Positions 17,593-25,943 are shown, counted from the first letter of the stretch. The stretch: 64,000 nt of DNA from Bog-473 sp963843365 (GCA_963843365.1 CAWJKG010000002.1:744001-808000), one strand, 5' to 3'. Translations and numbers: made by a program. The notes: generated from the sequence alone by a model not told the origin.

Positions 17593-18424
17593 CTACGCGC
17601 TCGGGCCGAAGCCGGAGGTGCCGGTGCCGGGCCGCACCGCCTCAATGGGGTCGCGGAGGTCGTCGATGTAACCGAGCGCGTACGCGCCGCGGTCGTAGCC
17701 CATCACGCGCAGCAGGTCGGTGGGCAGCGTCTCGGCCACCTCGCGCGGCACCGACAGGTACTGGTTCTCCTCCTGGCGGAGCCAGGCCACGTTGTAAGTG
17801 ATGTTCAGCCCGATCCGTGTGGCGTCCGAGTGGTTCGCCCCGCCTCCGTGGTACACGCTCCCCGAGTAGAAGAGGACCGAGCCGCGCGCCATCGTCGCCG
17901 GCTCCGTGTCGTCGGGACCGAAGGACAACCGGTCCTCTAAGAGGTTGCTGCCCGGCACCACACCGCGTGGCGCCGTTCTCCTCCGTGAAGTCGGTCAGGG
18001 CCCAGATGGTGTTGCACTGCACCTCGTACCCCGCCGGGAACGGGAAGAAATCGAAGGCCCACTGATCGCGGTGGATCGGCTGCGGCGTCTCCCCCGGCCC
18101 GATGGCGATGGCCTGGGTCAGGTGCAGCTGCATGGTGGTCGAGTGGCCGAGGAAGGTCCGTGCCGTGCCGAGCGCCAGTGGGTGCATGACCAGCTCGCGG
18201 CACGCCGGTGAGCGCGCGATCAGCGAGCCGGTGCGGCGAGTGCGGTCCCCACTGAAGTCGTCGGGTCCCGTCGGCGTCGCGTCGAGAAAGGGACGGAGCT
18301 CCGACTCGATGCGCTGCAGCAGGGCCTCGGGTGCCACGCCGTCGACGATGACGGCCCCGTCGCTGCCGAGGGCGGCGGTCACCTCGTCCGGACCGGCACC
18401 GGGGGGCAGATGGACGAGGGGCAC
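17593..18424 (-). CDS. Phytanoyl-CoA dioxygenase (PhyH) family protein (one frameshift)
   Basis: Fe(II)/2-oxoglutarate oxygenase. First half: MPLVHLPPGAGPDEVTAAL, then the HxD iron motif IHRDQWAFDFFPFP. After a shift at about 17955-17965 the second half gives the distal His in GSVYHGGGANHSDATRIG, where the Arg binds 2-oxoglutarate. About 275 residues. It follows the pqqD-like gene by 39 bases in the same direction, so it may be part of the PqqD/kinase cluster, for example hydroxylating its product; this link is only positional. Confidence 0.82.
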
Positions 18425-18463
18425 GCTCCATCCTCGCCAACGCGTGGCGGGGCGGCAACTCGC

Positions 18464-18733
18464 TCAGGGGCGGGCGTCGACGACCAGCCCCAGCTCGACC
18501 AGCTTGTCCACGGTCAGGCGCACGTCCTCCGCGATCTCGGCGGGCGCACCCGGGTACGCCGCCGCGAGGGCACAGGCGAGATCGTCCAGTGTCGTGGTGC
18601 CGTCGCAACGCTCCCAGACGGCCGCCGCGCTCGCGTTGAGGAGGATGAGCAGCTGCCCGACGTCGTCGTAGACGGCCACGTTGTCGTCCAGCGCGACAAG
18701 GGACGCACCGGGACGCCGGGCCGGGAAGGCCAC
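18464..18733 (-). CDS. PqqD family peptide-binding protein (RiPP recognition element)
   Basis: 89 residues, a single winged-helix PqqD/RRE fold. The central motif is LLNASAAAVWERCDGTTTLD, typical of PqqD-like proteins, and the C-terminal helix is LTVDKLVELGLV. PqqD proteins hold the leader part of a peptide substrate for a modifying enzyme. Directly upstream (27 bases) is the HprK-like kinase, and next to that the Tat/LAFTG protein. No radical SAM enzyme or cyclase is present, so this is not a PQQ or standard lasso cluster. Confidence 0.85.
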   Translation of the reverse strand: MAFPARRPGASLVALDDNVAVYDDVGQLLILLNASAAAVWERCDGTTTLDDLACALAAAYPGAPAEIAEDVRLTVDKLVELGLVVDARP

Positions 18734-18760
18734 GCCCCCCGACGCGCTCGTGCGCGCGCG

Positions 18761-19651
18761 TCAGCGGGCATGAGCCGCTCCGATCGCCGGTGCTGCGGGC
18801 ACGGCCGACACCACGAGCTCGCGCACGCATGCGCACGCAGCGTCGAGATCCGAGACCGTGAGGACGTAGCAGGAAGCGCGCGCCACCACCCGACCCAGCG
18901 CTGCGCTGCCGGCGGCGCCGTGCGTGCGCAGATTGACGGCGTGCAACGCCAGCGCCAGGAAGGCCTCGGTGTCGGACAGCGGGGTCAGACGGGTCGGCTC
19001 GGCGGCGTCGTAGCGCGGGAAGACCAGCACGTGCGGCGCGCTGGGTCCGCCCAGGCGGCGACCGGTGGCACCGCCCACGGCCACCTGCCATTCTGCGCCG
19101 TCCCAGGGCCTCCCGCCCGGCGGGAGGTCGCGATCAGGATGCAGCTCGGGCACCACCGCGAAGCTCCCCTGCTTCAGCGTGATCGGTTTGGCGTAAGGCA
19201 CGAGCAGCCCGTCGGAGAGGTCGAGGGCGACGAGCTCGTCGCTGAGGTACCCGAAGCCGGCGCGGGCCAGCCCTGCCGTCAGGGTCGACTTCCCCGAGCC
19301 CGACGCGCCCGGGAGGAGGACGCCGACGCCGGCGGCGTCGAGGGCGCCGGCATGGAAGAGCAGGTACTCGCGGCTGGCCTCGGCCGCGGCGCGGTTCACG
19401 TCCCACACCAGCCAGCCCAAGGCGTCGCCGGGTCGCTGGCCCCCGGCCACCAACGCGCCGTCGCGCACGACGTCGAACGTGCCGTCACCACCTGCCGCGC
19501 CCGTGAGGGCGTACCAGTGGTCGACGGGCGAACCGGGGTCGGCCTCGCGCAGTCCGGCACAGATGACCGCGACCTGGGCGGCCAGGCGCGTGTCGTCGCA
19601 GCGCACGCCGAAGCGCCAGGACAGGGCCCGCAGCGGCGCGCAGGTGCGCAT
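18761..19651 (-). CDS. HprK-like serine kinase (HPr kinase/phosphorylase-related)
   Basis: About 296 residues. The Walker A loop PGASGSGKSTLTAGLARAG lies near residue 130, followed by GYLSDELVALDL, which matches the HprK catalytic and Walker B region (D-E), and PITLKQGSFAVVPEL. The real HPr kinase N-domain is absent, and no HPr or PTS gene is present. Relatives of this type occur beside PqqD proteins and NTP_transf_5 proteins, and a homologous kinase phosphorylates a lasso peptide precursor (paeninodin). Start: ATG 19651 follows GGCGGGG; GTG 19678 is possible. Confidence 0.82.
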   Translation of the reverse strand: MRTCAPLRALSWRFGVRCDDTRLAAQVAVICAGLREADPGSPVDHWYALTGAAGGDGTFDVVRDGALVAGGQRPGDALGWLVWDVNRAAAEASREYLLFHAGALDAAGVGVLLPGASGSGKSTLTAGLARAGFGYLSDELVALDLSDGLLVPYAKPITLKQGSFAVVPELHPDRDLPPGGRPWDGAEWQVAVGGATGRRLGGPSAPHVLVFPRYDAAEPTRLTPLSDTEAFLALALHAVNLRTHGAAGSAALGRVVARASCYVLTVSDLDAACACVRELVVSAVPAAPAIGAAHAR

Positions 19652-19682
19652 CCCCGCCCGCTGGCCGTCGCCCGTCACGGAG

Positions 19683-20174
19683 CTAGTCGTCGGTGGCCGC
19701 GACCGAGGGCGCGGATCCGGCCGGCCGCGGCGTGCGGCTGGCCCAGTGCTGCATGGCCCACCCGCCGGCGACCAGTGCACCGCCGACCGCGGCGTCCCGC
19801 TCGATGTTCAGTCCGGTGAAGGCGAGGGTGCTGGGACCGGCGGTCGCCGTCGTGCCCGCCGCGGTGCCGACGCCGTCCGGTCCGTCGGTGAAGGCGCTGC
19901 CACTGGCGCCGACGGACGCGCCGGTGGAGGGCTCGCCCGTCGAGGCGCTGGTGGAGACACTCCCGGACGCGCCGACGGATCCGCCCCCCGACCCCGTGCC
20001 CGAGAGGGCGGCGCCCGCGGCCGGCTTGGCGGTGAGGATCTCGGGCACCACCCAGGCCGCGGCGCCGGCGGTGGCGACGGCCGTCAACCGGCCCATGGCC
20101 TGGCGTCGCGAGATGCCGACGGGGGCCACCTGGTCGCTCTGCGGCCCGTCGTCTGCGGTCTGTCCCTGTCCCAT
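19683..20174 (-). CDS. Tat-exported Ser/Gly-rich surface protein with LAFTG sorting signal
   Basis: 163 residues, no Cys. Twin-arginine signal SRRQAMGRLTAVATAGAAAW at residues 22-41, then a low-complexity Ser/Gly/Thr/Ala region (about 55-115). A C-terminal sorting signal follows: LAFTG (117-121), a hydrophobic segment (DAAVGGALVAGGWAMQ) and a basic tail (RTPR). LAxTG is the motif used by class E sortases of high-GC actinobacteria. ATG 20174 has the site GGGAGAG 8 bases upstream. It is the first gene of the strand shared with the kinase and PqqD-like genes. I infer that it is the substrate or the carrier of that system. Confidence 0.75.
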   Translation of the reverse strand: MGQGQTADDGPQSDQVAPVGISRRQAMGRLTAVATAGAAAWVVPEILTAKPAAGAALSGTGSGGGSVGASGSVSTSASTGEPSTGASVGASGSAFTDGPDGVGTAAGTTATAGPSTLAFTGLNIERDAAVGGALVAGGWAMQHWASRTPRPAGSAPSVAATDD

Positions 20175-20379
20175 GTCGTCTCTCCCGTGTCTGCGCCGAC
20201 CCGCGTCCGCCTCGTCGGGGGACGGCCGCACTGCGAAGGTCGCCGGGTACAGCAGTGATCTGGTAACGCCTGAGCCCGGGATTTCTCACCGTCCGGGGCT
20301 GCGGAGCCCGCAATCCCCAAGCCACAGGCCCAGGGGGGATGCAACCGCATGCACGGTGCGCGTCCGCCGTTCCCCTCAT

Positions 20380-21519
20380 GTGCAGACCCTCCTGGGACCC
20401 GCCGCCCCGCCGACGTCCACTCCCGCAACGGCCATGCTGCTATGGGAGGCCTGCCGCCGTGATCCCGATCCGCCCGCCTTCCGGCGTGCCCTCAATTGCG
20501 GCGCCGACATCGACCGCGCCCTCACCGCGGCCACCGACCACCGGATCGCGCCGCTGCTGTGGCGGGCCTTCGGCGCGGCCGATGCCCGCGACCGGCTCGG
20601 AACCCGCCGGGCCGCTCTCTGCGGTCTGGCGGACACCATCAAAATGGAGGCGTTGCTCCTCCTCCCACGCGCGGTGGCGCTCGCACTACGCCCGCTGACG
20701 GACGCCGGCCTCGAGCCTGTGGTCTTCAAGGGGCCCGCGGTCGCGGCCCGCTATCCCGAGCCCGGGCTGCGCCCGATGGAGGACATCGACCTCCTGCTCC
20801 CCCATCGCGATCACGCCCGCGCGCTGCAGGTGCTGGGCCGCGCCGGCTGGCGGGTCGTGCGGCCCGCCGGACCGGACCGCTACGACACGGTGCTGGCGCA
20901 CTCCGAGGTCCCGTCGCTGGTCCTCGAGCTGCACTACGGGCTCGAAGGGGCGTCGCAGAGGGTGACCGCGCTCCATCCGCAGAGCCTGTGGGAGCACCGG
21001 CAGCCGATGGCGTGCGCGGGCACGCCCGCCTTCGGGCTGCCGCTGGCCGACGAGCTGGTCGTCCTCGCCGCCCACGCCGGCAAGCCGCACCACGGCTTCG
21101 CGCGGTTGGCCTGGATCGCGGACTTGGCCATGATCGTCGGTGACGCGGCGGAGCGGGGCACGCCCGTCGACTGGGAACGCGTCCACGCCGTGGCGCGGGC
21201 CGCTCGCTGCACGACGGTGGTGGCCGCTGCGCTGGCCCTGGCCGCGCACGCCGGCGTGGACACGCCCGACCTCTTCGGTCTCCCCGCCGGGGGCTGGCGG
21301 GGACGGGCGCTCGATCAGCTCGTCTCGGTCACCTGGCCGCTGACCCACGGGGATCTGCCCGGTTACCGCCTCAACTACGCGCTGACCGACGCCCCCGCGC
21401 AGCGCTTCAAGATCCTCCTCGTGCTGCTCGCATCGGGCCACCGCCTGGGCACACGGGCGCGCCACGCCGTGTCGTGGCCTCGCCAGACGCTCCTGCGCGA
21501 CGGCGTGTCCGCCGTCTGA
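20380..21519 (+). CDS. Nucleotidyltransferase-fold protein (NTP_transf_5 family)
   Basis: About 379 residues from GTG 20380 (GTG 20356 and ATG 20434 are alternatives). The core VVFKGPAVAARYPEPGLRPM leads into MEDIDLLLPHRDHARAL, the DxD metal motif of uncharacterised NTP_transf_5 proteins, followed by the HYGLEG motif (H usually binds) and a long helical C-terminus. The family occurs with PqqD and HprK-like proteins and with lasso peptide clusters. It is divergent from the LAFTG gene, with 205 bases between. The substrate is unknown; transfer of a nucleotide or sugar-phosphate to the same target is plausible. Confidence 0.8.
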   Translation: MQTLLGPAAPPTSTPATAMLLWEACRRDPDPPAFRRALNCGADIDRALTAATDHRIAPLLWRAFGAADARDRLGTRRAALCGLADTIKMEALLLLPRAVALALRPLTDAGLEPVVFKGPAVAARYPEPGLRPMEDIDLLLPHRDHARALQVLGRAGWRVVRPAGPDRYDTVLAHSEVPSLVLELHYGLEGASQRVTALHPQSLWEHRQPMACAGTPAFGLPLADELVVLAAHAGKPHHGFARLAWIADLAMIVGDAAERGTPVDWERVHAVARAARCTTVVAAALALAAHAGVDTPDLFGLPAGGWRGRALDQLVSVTWPLTHGDLPGYRLNYALTDAPAQRFKILLVLLASGHRLGTRARHAVSWPRQTLLRDGVSAV

Positions 21520-21529
21520 CGCGCCGGGC

Positions 21530-22288
21530 TCAGGGCCCGGGGAAGACGGCGCGCAGGTCGTCGAGCAGTGCGGAGCCGCGCGTGTCCGGCGGGGTGTGCC
21601 CCGGATCGAGGCGGCCGTAGATCAGCCGCGAGAACGCCTCGGCCGGCAGCTCCAGGTCGCACTCTGCTGCCGCCTCGCCGGCACCGAGCTCGACCCCCTC
21701 CGCGGAAAGACGCAGGGCGAACGTGCGCTCGGGTGCGGTCGTGCGGACGACGACCGTCCGCTCCGTGCCGTCCGGTCGGCCGCCGAAGCGCGCCAGCAGC
21801 GCCAGGTTGTCGATGATCAGTGCCGCCGCGTCGTCGGGGAGGCGAGCGGCGTCGTCGAGGACGACGGCGATGTCCCACGTGTGCAGCGCGTGCTCGTTGA
21901 GGCGCAACCCGACGATCTCTTCGAATCCGAGCTGCAGTGGGCCCATCGGGAAGCGCAGCCGGCCCCGCTCGGCGTCGTCCACCGCGTCGAATGCCTCCAT
22001 GAGGGCTTCGTCCGCCACCAGCGCGTCGTCGGCCTGGGCCCGCGGGGACTTGGCGCTCCACTCGTCCCACACGGACTGGTTGAAGTCGTCCGGCGTCGGG
22101 TTCCCCGCCCGCACATCCTCCAGTCCCCGCCGGGAGATCACCGCACCGGAGCCGAGATGGGACAGCACCTGGGCGATCGACCAGTCGTCGCAATAGGAGG
22201 GCGACGAGAGCTGCGCGTCGTCCAACCCGTTCACGAGCTCGTGCAGGCGATCGACCGAACCCCTGAGGGCGGCGAGGAGGGTGTCCAT
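21530..22288 (-). CDS. Maleylpyruvate isomerase / DinB-type mycothiol-dependent family protein
   Basis: 252 residues. DWSIAQVLSHLGSGAV and RLNEHALHTWDIAV supply the histidines that bind the metal in the four-helix DinB/MDMPI bundle, and the C-terminal ~90 residues resemble an SCP2-like domain (LELPAEAFSRLIYGRLDP). Such proteins use mycothiol, the actinobacterial thiol. It is divergent from the arsR operon and shares its short promoter region, so the ArsR protein may control it as well. Confidence 0.85.
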   Translation of the reverse strand: MDTLLAALRGSVDRLHELVNGLDDAQLSSPSYCDDWSIAQVLSHLGSGAVISRRGLEDVRAGNPTPDDFNQSVWDEWSAKSPRAQADDALVADEALMEAFDAVDDAERGRLRFPMGPLQLGFEEIVGLRLNEHALHTWDIAVVLDDAARLPDDAAALIIDNLALLARFGGRPDGTERTVVVRTTAPERTFALRLSAEGVELGAGEAAAECDLELPAEAFSRLIYGRLDPGHTPPDTRGSALLDDLRAVFPGP

Positions 22289-22326
22289 GGCAGCGGTCTA
22301 CCGGGAGGCTCTGGCCCCTCCGGTAA

Positions 22327-22360
22327 TTAACTTGACAGTTAACTAACTCAGAAGTTAAAT
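22327..22360 (+). promoter_or_regulatory. Leaderless promoter with ArsR operators
   Basis: TTGACA (22332-22337), a 17-base spacer, TTAAAT (22355-22360). The expected transcription start coincides with the ATG at 22367, so the mRNA should be leaderless. TTAACT-TGAC-AGTTAA (22327-22342) is a perfect palindrome over the -35 box; a further TTAACT...AGTTAA pair (22339-22344, 22353-22358) covers the spacer and -10. Confidence 0.8.
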
Positions 22361-22366
22361 ACAAGC

Positions 22367-22729
22367 ATGCCGACAGCCACCACCGACCGTCTCGATGCGG
22401 CCTTCGCCGCGCTGGCGGACCCCACCCGGCGGGCCATCGTGAGCCGCCTGGCCCGGGGCGACGCCACCGTGAGCGAGCTGGCCGCACCCTTTGCCATGTC
22501 GCTCCCGGCAGTCTCCAAGCACCTCAAGGTCCTGGAGCGCAGTGGGCTCATCTCCCGCCGACGCGACGCCCAGTTCCGGCCCTGCCACCTGGAGGCGCCC
22601 GCGCTCGACGGGGCACTGCACTGGATCACGACGAATCGGCGCATCTGGGACGAGCGCTTCGACAAGCTCGACGCCTTGCTGGCCGACCTGCGGCCGGCGC
22701 AGAAGCGAGCGGGGCGCGCCCGTGGCTGA
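22367..22729 (+). CDS. ArsR family (winged-helix) transcriptional regulator
   Basis: 120 residues. FAALADPTRRAIVSRLARGD and VSELAAPFAMSLPAVSKHLK form the classic ArsR HTH; metal-binding cysteines are missing, which is usual for ArsR proteins paired with AHSA1 proteins. It is co-transcribed with an AHSA1 gene (overlap) and an MDMPI-fold gene. Autoregulation is likely through the TTAACT/AGTTAA sites in its promoter. Confidence 0.93.
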   Translation: MPTATTDRLDAAFAALADPTRRAIVSRLARGDATVSELAAPFAMSLPAVSKHLKVLERSGLISRRRDAQFRPCHLEAPALDGALHWITTNRRIWDERFDKLDALLADLRPAQKRAGRARG

Positions 22730-23165
22730 GCACGGCGAACTGCATTTCAGCCGCGTCTTCGAGGCCTCGCGCGAGCTCGTCTTCGCATGCATGACCGATC
22801 CGGCTCATCTCACGCATTTCTGGGGACCCACCGGTGTCAGCGCGCCGCAGGACCGCATGCGTGTCGACCCCCGTCCCGGCGGCGTCTTCGAGACCGTCAT
22901 GGTGCGCGATGCCGATGCGACCGAGTATCCGACCCGGGCCGTCTACGACGAGGTGCGCCCGCCCGAGCTCTTGGTGTGGACCGAGTCGTCATCGGGCATG
23001 CGGGTGCGCTCCGAGTTCCTCGCCCTCGGACCGGAGCGCACCGAGGTCAGGATCCACCAGACCTACGTCCCGGAGGCGTTCCTGGGCCCCGAGGCCCGGG
23101 CCGGCTTCCTCTCGTCGCTGGACCGGTTCGACGCGTATCTCGCCGGACTGGGGCCGCGGCCATGA
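22722..23165 (+). CDS. SRPBCC / AHSA1 family protein
   Basis: 147 residues, ligand-binding START-like fold. Begins VAEHGELHFSRVFEASRELV, with FWGPTGVSAPQDRMRVDPRPGG near residue 35 (the WGP and DpRpGG motifs of AHSA1 proteins). GTG 22722 overlaps the end of arsR by 8 bases. ArsR-AHSA1 pairs are frequent in actinobacteria; the ligand is unknown. Confidence 0.9.
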   Translation: MAEHGELHFSRVFEASRELVFACMTDPAHLTHFWGPTGVSAPQDRMRVDPRPGGVFETVMVRDADATEYPTRAVYDEVRPPELLVWTESSSGMRVRSEFLALGPERTEVRIHQTYVPEAFLGPEARAGFLSSLDRFDAYLAGLGPRP

Positions 23166-23814
23166 GCGCAGGGCGGCGGCCGGGGCGATCCGGCTGGCCG
23201 GCGCCGACATCGCCGCCGAGTACGGCGCCCTGGCCGACCTCCTCGAGTACGTCCCCGGCCGGCGGTGTGGGACGCGCCCTCGCTCTGCGAGGGGTGGCGC
23301 ACCCGCGAGGTCGTCGCGCACGTCACGATGCCGGCGCGCTATGACGGCCCCGCCTTCATGGTGGAGCTGGATGCCGCCGGCGGCGACTTCACCCGCCTCT
23401 CCAACACGGTGGCCGCCCGCGACGCCGCGCTGCCCGTCGCCACGCTGCTGGCCGACCTGCGCTCCCGCGTCCTGCACGCCTGGGAGCCGCCCGGTGGCGG
23501 GGCCCGGAGGCGGCACGCACCCATTGCGTCATCCACGAGCTCGACGTCGTCGAGGCGAGTCCCGCTCGGCCGTCGGATCCCCGGCGAGACGGTGCGCGCC
23601 GTGCTCGAGCTGGTGGCGGCGGAGGGATCCCCGAATCTGTTCGGCGTCGATCTGCGTGACGTGGAACTGCGGGCGGACGACCTCGACTGGTCGAGCGGCA
23701 CGGGCGACGTCGTTTCGGGGGCCGGCGCAGGCGCTGGCGCTGGTGGCGTGTGGCCGCCTACTGCCACCGGGCCGTCTGCACGGGGAGGCGGCGCCCCGCT
23801 TCACCCGATCCTGA
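23162..23814 (+). pseudogene. MDMPI/TIGR03083-type protein, several frameshifts
   Basis: ATG 23162 overlaps the AHSA1 stop. Fragments of a DinB/maleylpyruvate-isomerase family protein follow one another in different frames: EYGALADLLEYV, then WDAPSLCEGWRTREVVAHVT (metal-binding His), then THCVIHELDVVEA, then ETVRAVLELVAAEGSPNLFG and PAQALALVACGRLLPPGRLHG. At least three shifts occur within 650 bases. Because each fragment is well preserved, assembly indels are the likely cause; in the organism it should be a ~215-residue protein in the arsR operon. Confidence 0.65.
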
Positions 23815-24811
23815 AGGGCTGCGCCAGCTGGCGCGCCATGCGGCGCGCCGGAGCGACGGGGCCGGCTCCGGGTGCGGCCTGTTCCACCGGGACGGGCCGA
23901 CCGGCCAGGCCGGTCGGGCAAGGAGCGCGCGCCCCGGACTCGGGAACCGGGCCGTGCCCGGCCAGGACGTCCCACGCCGTGAGCACAATGCCCAGGTTCA
24001 CGTCCTGGCGCCCGTCGACCGCGTGGTGGAGCCGGTGGTAGGCCGGGCTGACCAGGAGGACGCCCGAGCGGCCCGTAGGACCAGCGGCACGTTGGTGTGC
24101 GGGAGCGTGCCGAGGCAGACGTAGACGGTGATGAGGACGGGCGCCAGGGGGTGCGCGCCCGCCAGGAGGAGCACTGGCACGGTGGCGAGCACGAAGCCGG
24201 TCGTGTGCATGAGCGGGTGGGCGCGGAACGAGGTCAGGACACTGAGCTCCTCCTGCGAGTGGTGCAGAGACGTGGATGCGCCACAGGGCGCCGATGCGGT
24301 GGTCGCTCCAGTGGGCCAACCAATTGCACAGGTCCATGGCCAGCGAGCGTGGCGACGACGACGGTCCAGCGCGGCCAATGCGCCGTCCAGCCGGCCTGCA
24401 GCCAGGAGGCGTGGCTGCGCAGAGCGACGGCACTCCCGACACTGAGCAGCGTCATGAACGGGCGCGATGGCCAGCGACGTAGAGGACGAAGTACACCGCG
24501 TCCTGCACGTGGCCGCGGGCGAGGAAGGGCCGTCGTTCGGCCGGCCACAGGCGCTCGCAGGCCACGGCGGCGAGCACGAGCGCGACGAATCCGGGCGCGA
24601 CGAGTTGGGCCCAACCCGCGGCCAGCGTCGTCCCGAGGCCACGCGAACCGATCAGGGCGTCGAGTGCCTCGAAGAGCACGAGGCCCGTGGCGGCGGCGAC
24701 ACCGAGGGTGCCCGGCGAGACGGAGGCGACGCGGCGCCACGCCGAGGTGCACGCGGCCGGCGGTGCGGCCGCGTGGCGGGGCCGACACGGCGGCGTGCTG
24801 ATCGTCGTCAT
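23801..24811 (-). pseudogene. Sterol desaturase / fatty-acid hydroxylase family protein, several frameshifts
   Basis: Membrane di-iron hydroxylase. From the start at 24811: TLGVAAATGLVLFEALDALI and FVALVLAAVACERLWPAERR (helices), then in another frame DLCNWLAHWSDHRIGALWRIH (His box 1; SDHR), then HHSQEELSVLTSFRAHPL (box 2), then SPAYHRLHHAVD (box 3 HRLHH) in a third frame. The order of boxes is right for the family, so the gene is one unit interrupted by about four one-base shifts. The C-terminus (AARRMARQLAQPFRIG) overlaps the end of the convergent MDMPI-type gene. Confidence 0.65.
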
Positions 24812-24922
24812 GCGTCCTGCACCATGCGGCGTGTCGCCTCGGACCGTGTCGTCGGGCTCCGGGCAGCGGCCCCGCGGCGCACTGGGGTCCGAACCGAGGC
24901 TCCGGCGGGATTCCGGGCTCGG

Positions 24923-25337
24923 CTAGGACGATGCGGCCTGGCCTGCCGGCTGCTGCTGCCCGGCCCTCCCGCCAGCGGCGCCAGGCCAGGAACCCACCGG
25001 CCAGGTCACCGGCCCTGGTCGAAGCCCAGGTCGCGCAGCGAGTCCGCAGCCAGGCTCGACGCGTAGCCCTCGGAGCACACCACGACGACCCGCTGGTCGT
25101 AGCCGCTGACCTCGGGCAGCGTGTGGTCTCCCGGTAGGTCGAAACGCCACTCGAGCACGTTGCGCTCCACGACGAGCCCGAACCCGAGCTCGCCCTCGGC
25201 GGCCCGCTGGGCGGCGGGCCTGATGTCGACGACGAGCGCGCCGTTCTGCGTGGCGGTCCTTCGAGCGCGGCCGGCTCGATCCGCTCGATGCGGCTGCGGG
25301 CCTCCGCCAGCAGTTCGTCCGTGCTGCGGCTGCGCAC
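24923..25337 (-). pseudogene. Rhodanese-like domain protein (frameshifted)
   Basis: GTG 25337 gives VRSRSTDELLAEARSRIERI, then in shifted frames LVVDIRP, LEWRFDLPG and the active-site loop VVVCSEGYASSLAA, where Cys is the sulfur acceptor, followed by DLGFDQ and GGFLAWRR. About 135 residues, one rhodanese domain. It follows cysteine dioxygenase by a few bases; the pair is common in actinobacteria and connects cysteine oxidation to sulfane sulfur or sulfite handling. Confidence 0.65.
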
Positions 25338-25344
25338 GCCGATC

Positions 25345-25892
25345 TCAGCGGGCCGCCGCCGCAGCGGTGACGGCGACGGTCTCGTCCGCCGGCGCGGAAT
25401 TCGCCGCTGCCGTCGTCCGTCCAGCCGACGTCGCGCACCACCAGCTGCTGCTCCCGCGCCACCTCGTAGAAGCGTCATGGCGGTCAACGCCGGGCTGTAG
25501 ACGTGCAAGCTCAGCGCGTGGCCGTCGGACTCGTTCGTCACGTCGTGCACGTGGCCGGCGCGGAAGCCGAGCGTGGTCCCGGCATGGAGCTCGCGGCGCA
25601 CCAGGGACAGCCGCCCCGTGTCGTCGCGCCACGGCACCGCCTCGACCAGCGCCCCGCTGATCACGCTCACCGCGCCCCTCGAAGGCCCGTGGTCATGGAG
25701 CTCCACTCTCCCACCGCTGGGCCACGCGATCAGCCAGGCGTCGAAGTCGGGCGTCCGCGCCACCAGCCGCCACGAGCGTCGCGTCACGTCGAGCGCCCCC
25801 GGCCAGTGCACGGCGGGAGCGAGCCTGCTCGCCACATCCTGGGGGTCGATGCGGTGGGGGTTGGTGCGGTGACGGGGGGCCGAGGTGAGCAT
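25345..25892 (-). CDS. Cysteine dioxygenase type I family protein (frameshifts near the end)
   Basis: Non-heme iron dioxygenase that oxidises cysteine or a similar thiol to the sulfinate. MLTSAPRHRTNPHRIDPQDV leads to the cupin motif RVELHDHGPSRGAVSVI (HxH) and the third ligand in GHVHDVTN. The tail FYEVAREQQLVVRDVGWTDD lies in another frame after a shift at about 25475, and the probable end is at 25345. About 180 residues. It is expressed from its own leaderless-type promoter, divergent from the flippase fusion gene. Confidence 0.75.
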
Positions 25893-25898
25893 CCCGTG

Positions 25899-25936
25899 AG
25901 AGTAGAGACTAAAGCTGACTAAGTCAATCGTATTTA
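25899..25936. promoter_or_regulatory. Divergent leaderless promoters with TGACTAAGTCA palindrome
   Basis: Minus strand: TTGACT (25927-25922), 17 bases, TACTCT (25904-25899), placing the start point at the cysteine dioxygenase ATG (25892). Plus strand: TATTTA at 25931-25936 lies 8 bases before ATG 25944. TGACT-A-AGTCA (25916-25926) is a perfect palindrome between them and may bind a shared regulator. Confidence 0.6.
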
Positions 25937-25943
25937 GAGAGAA

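Noticed and set aside
18464..18733. PQQ or lasso peptide biosynthesis cluster
   Set aside because: Only a PqqD-like protein is present; no PqqA precursor, PqqE radical SAM enzyme, PqqC, asparagine-synthase-like cyclase or transglutaminase is in the window.
18761..19651. True HPr kinase/phosphorylase of carbon catabolite control
   Set aside because: The N-terminal domain of HprK is missing and there is no HPr or PTS gene; the neighbours are PqqD-like and surface proteins.
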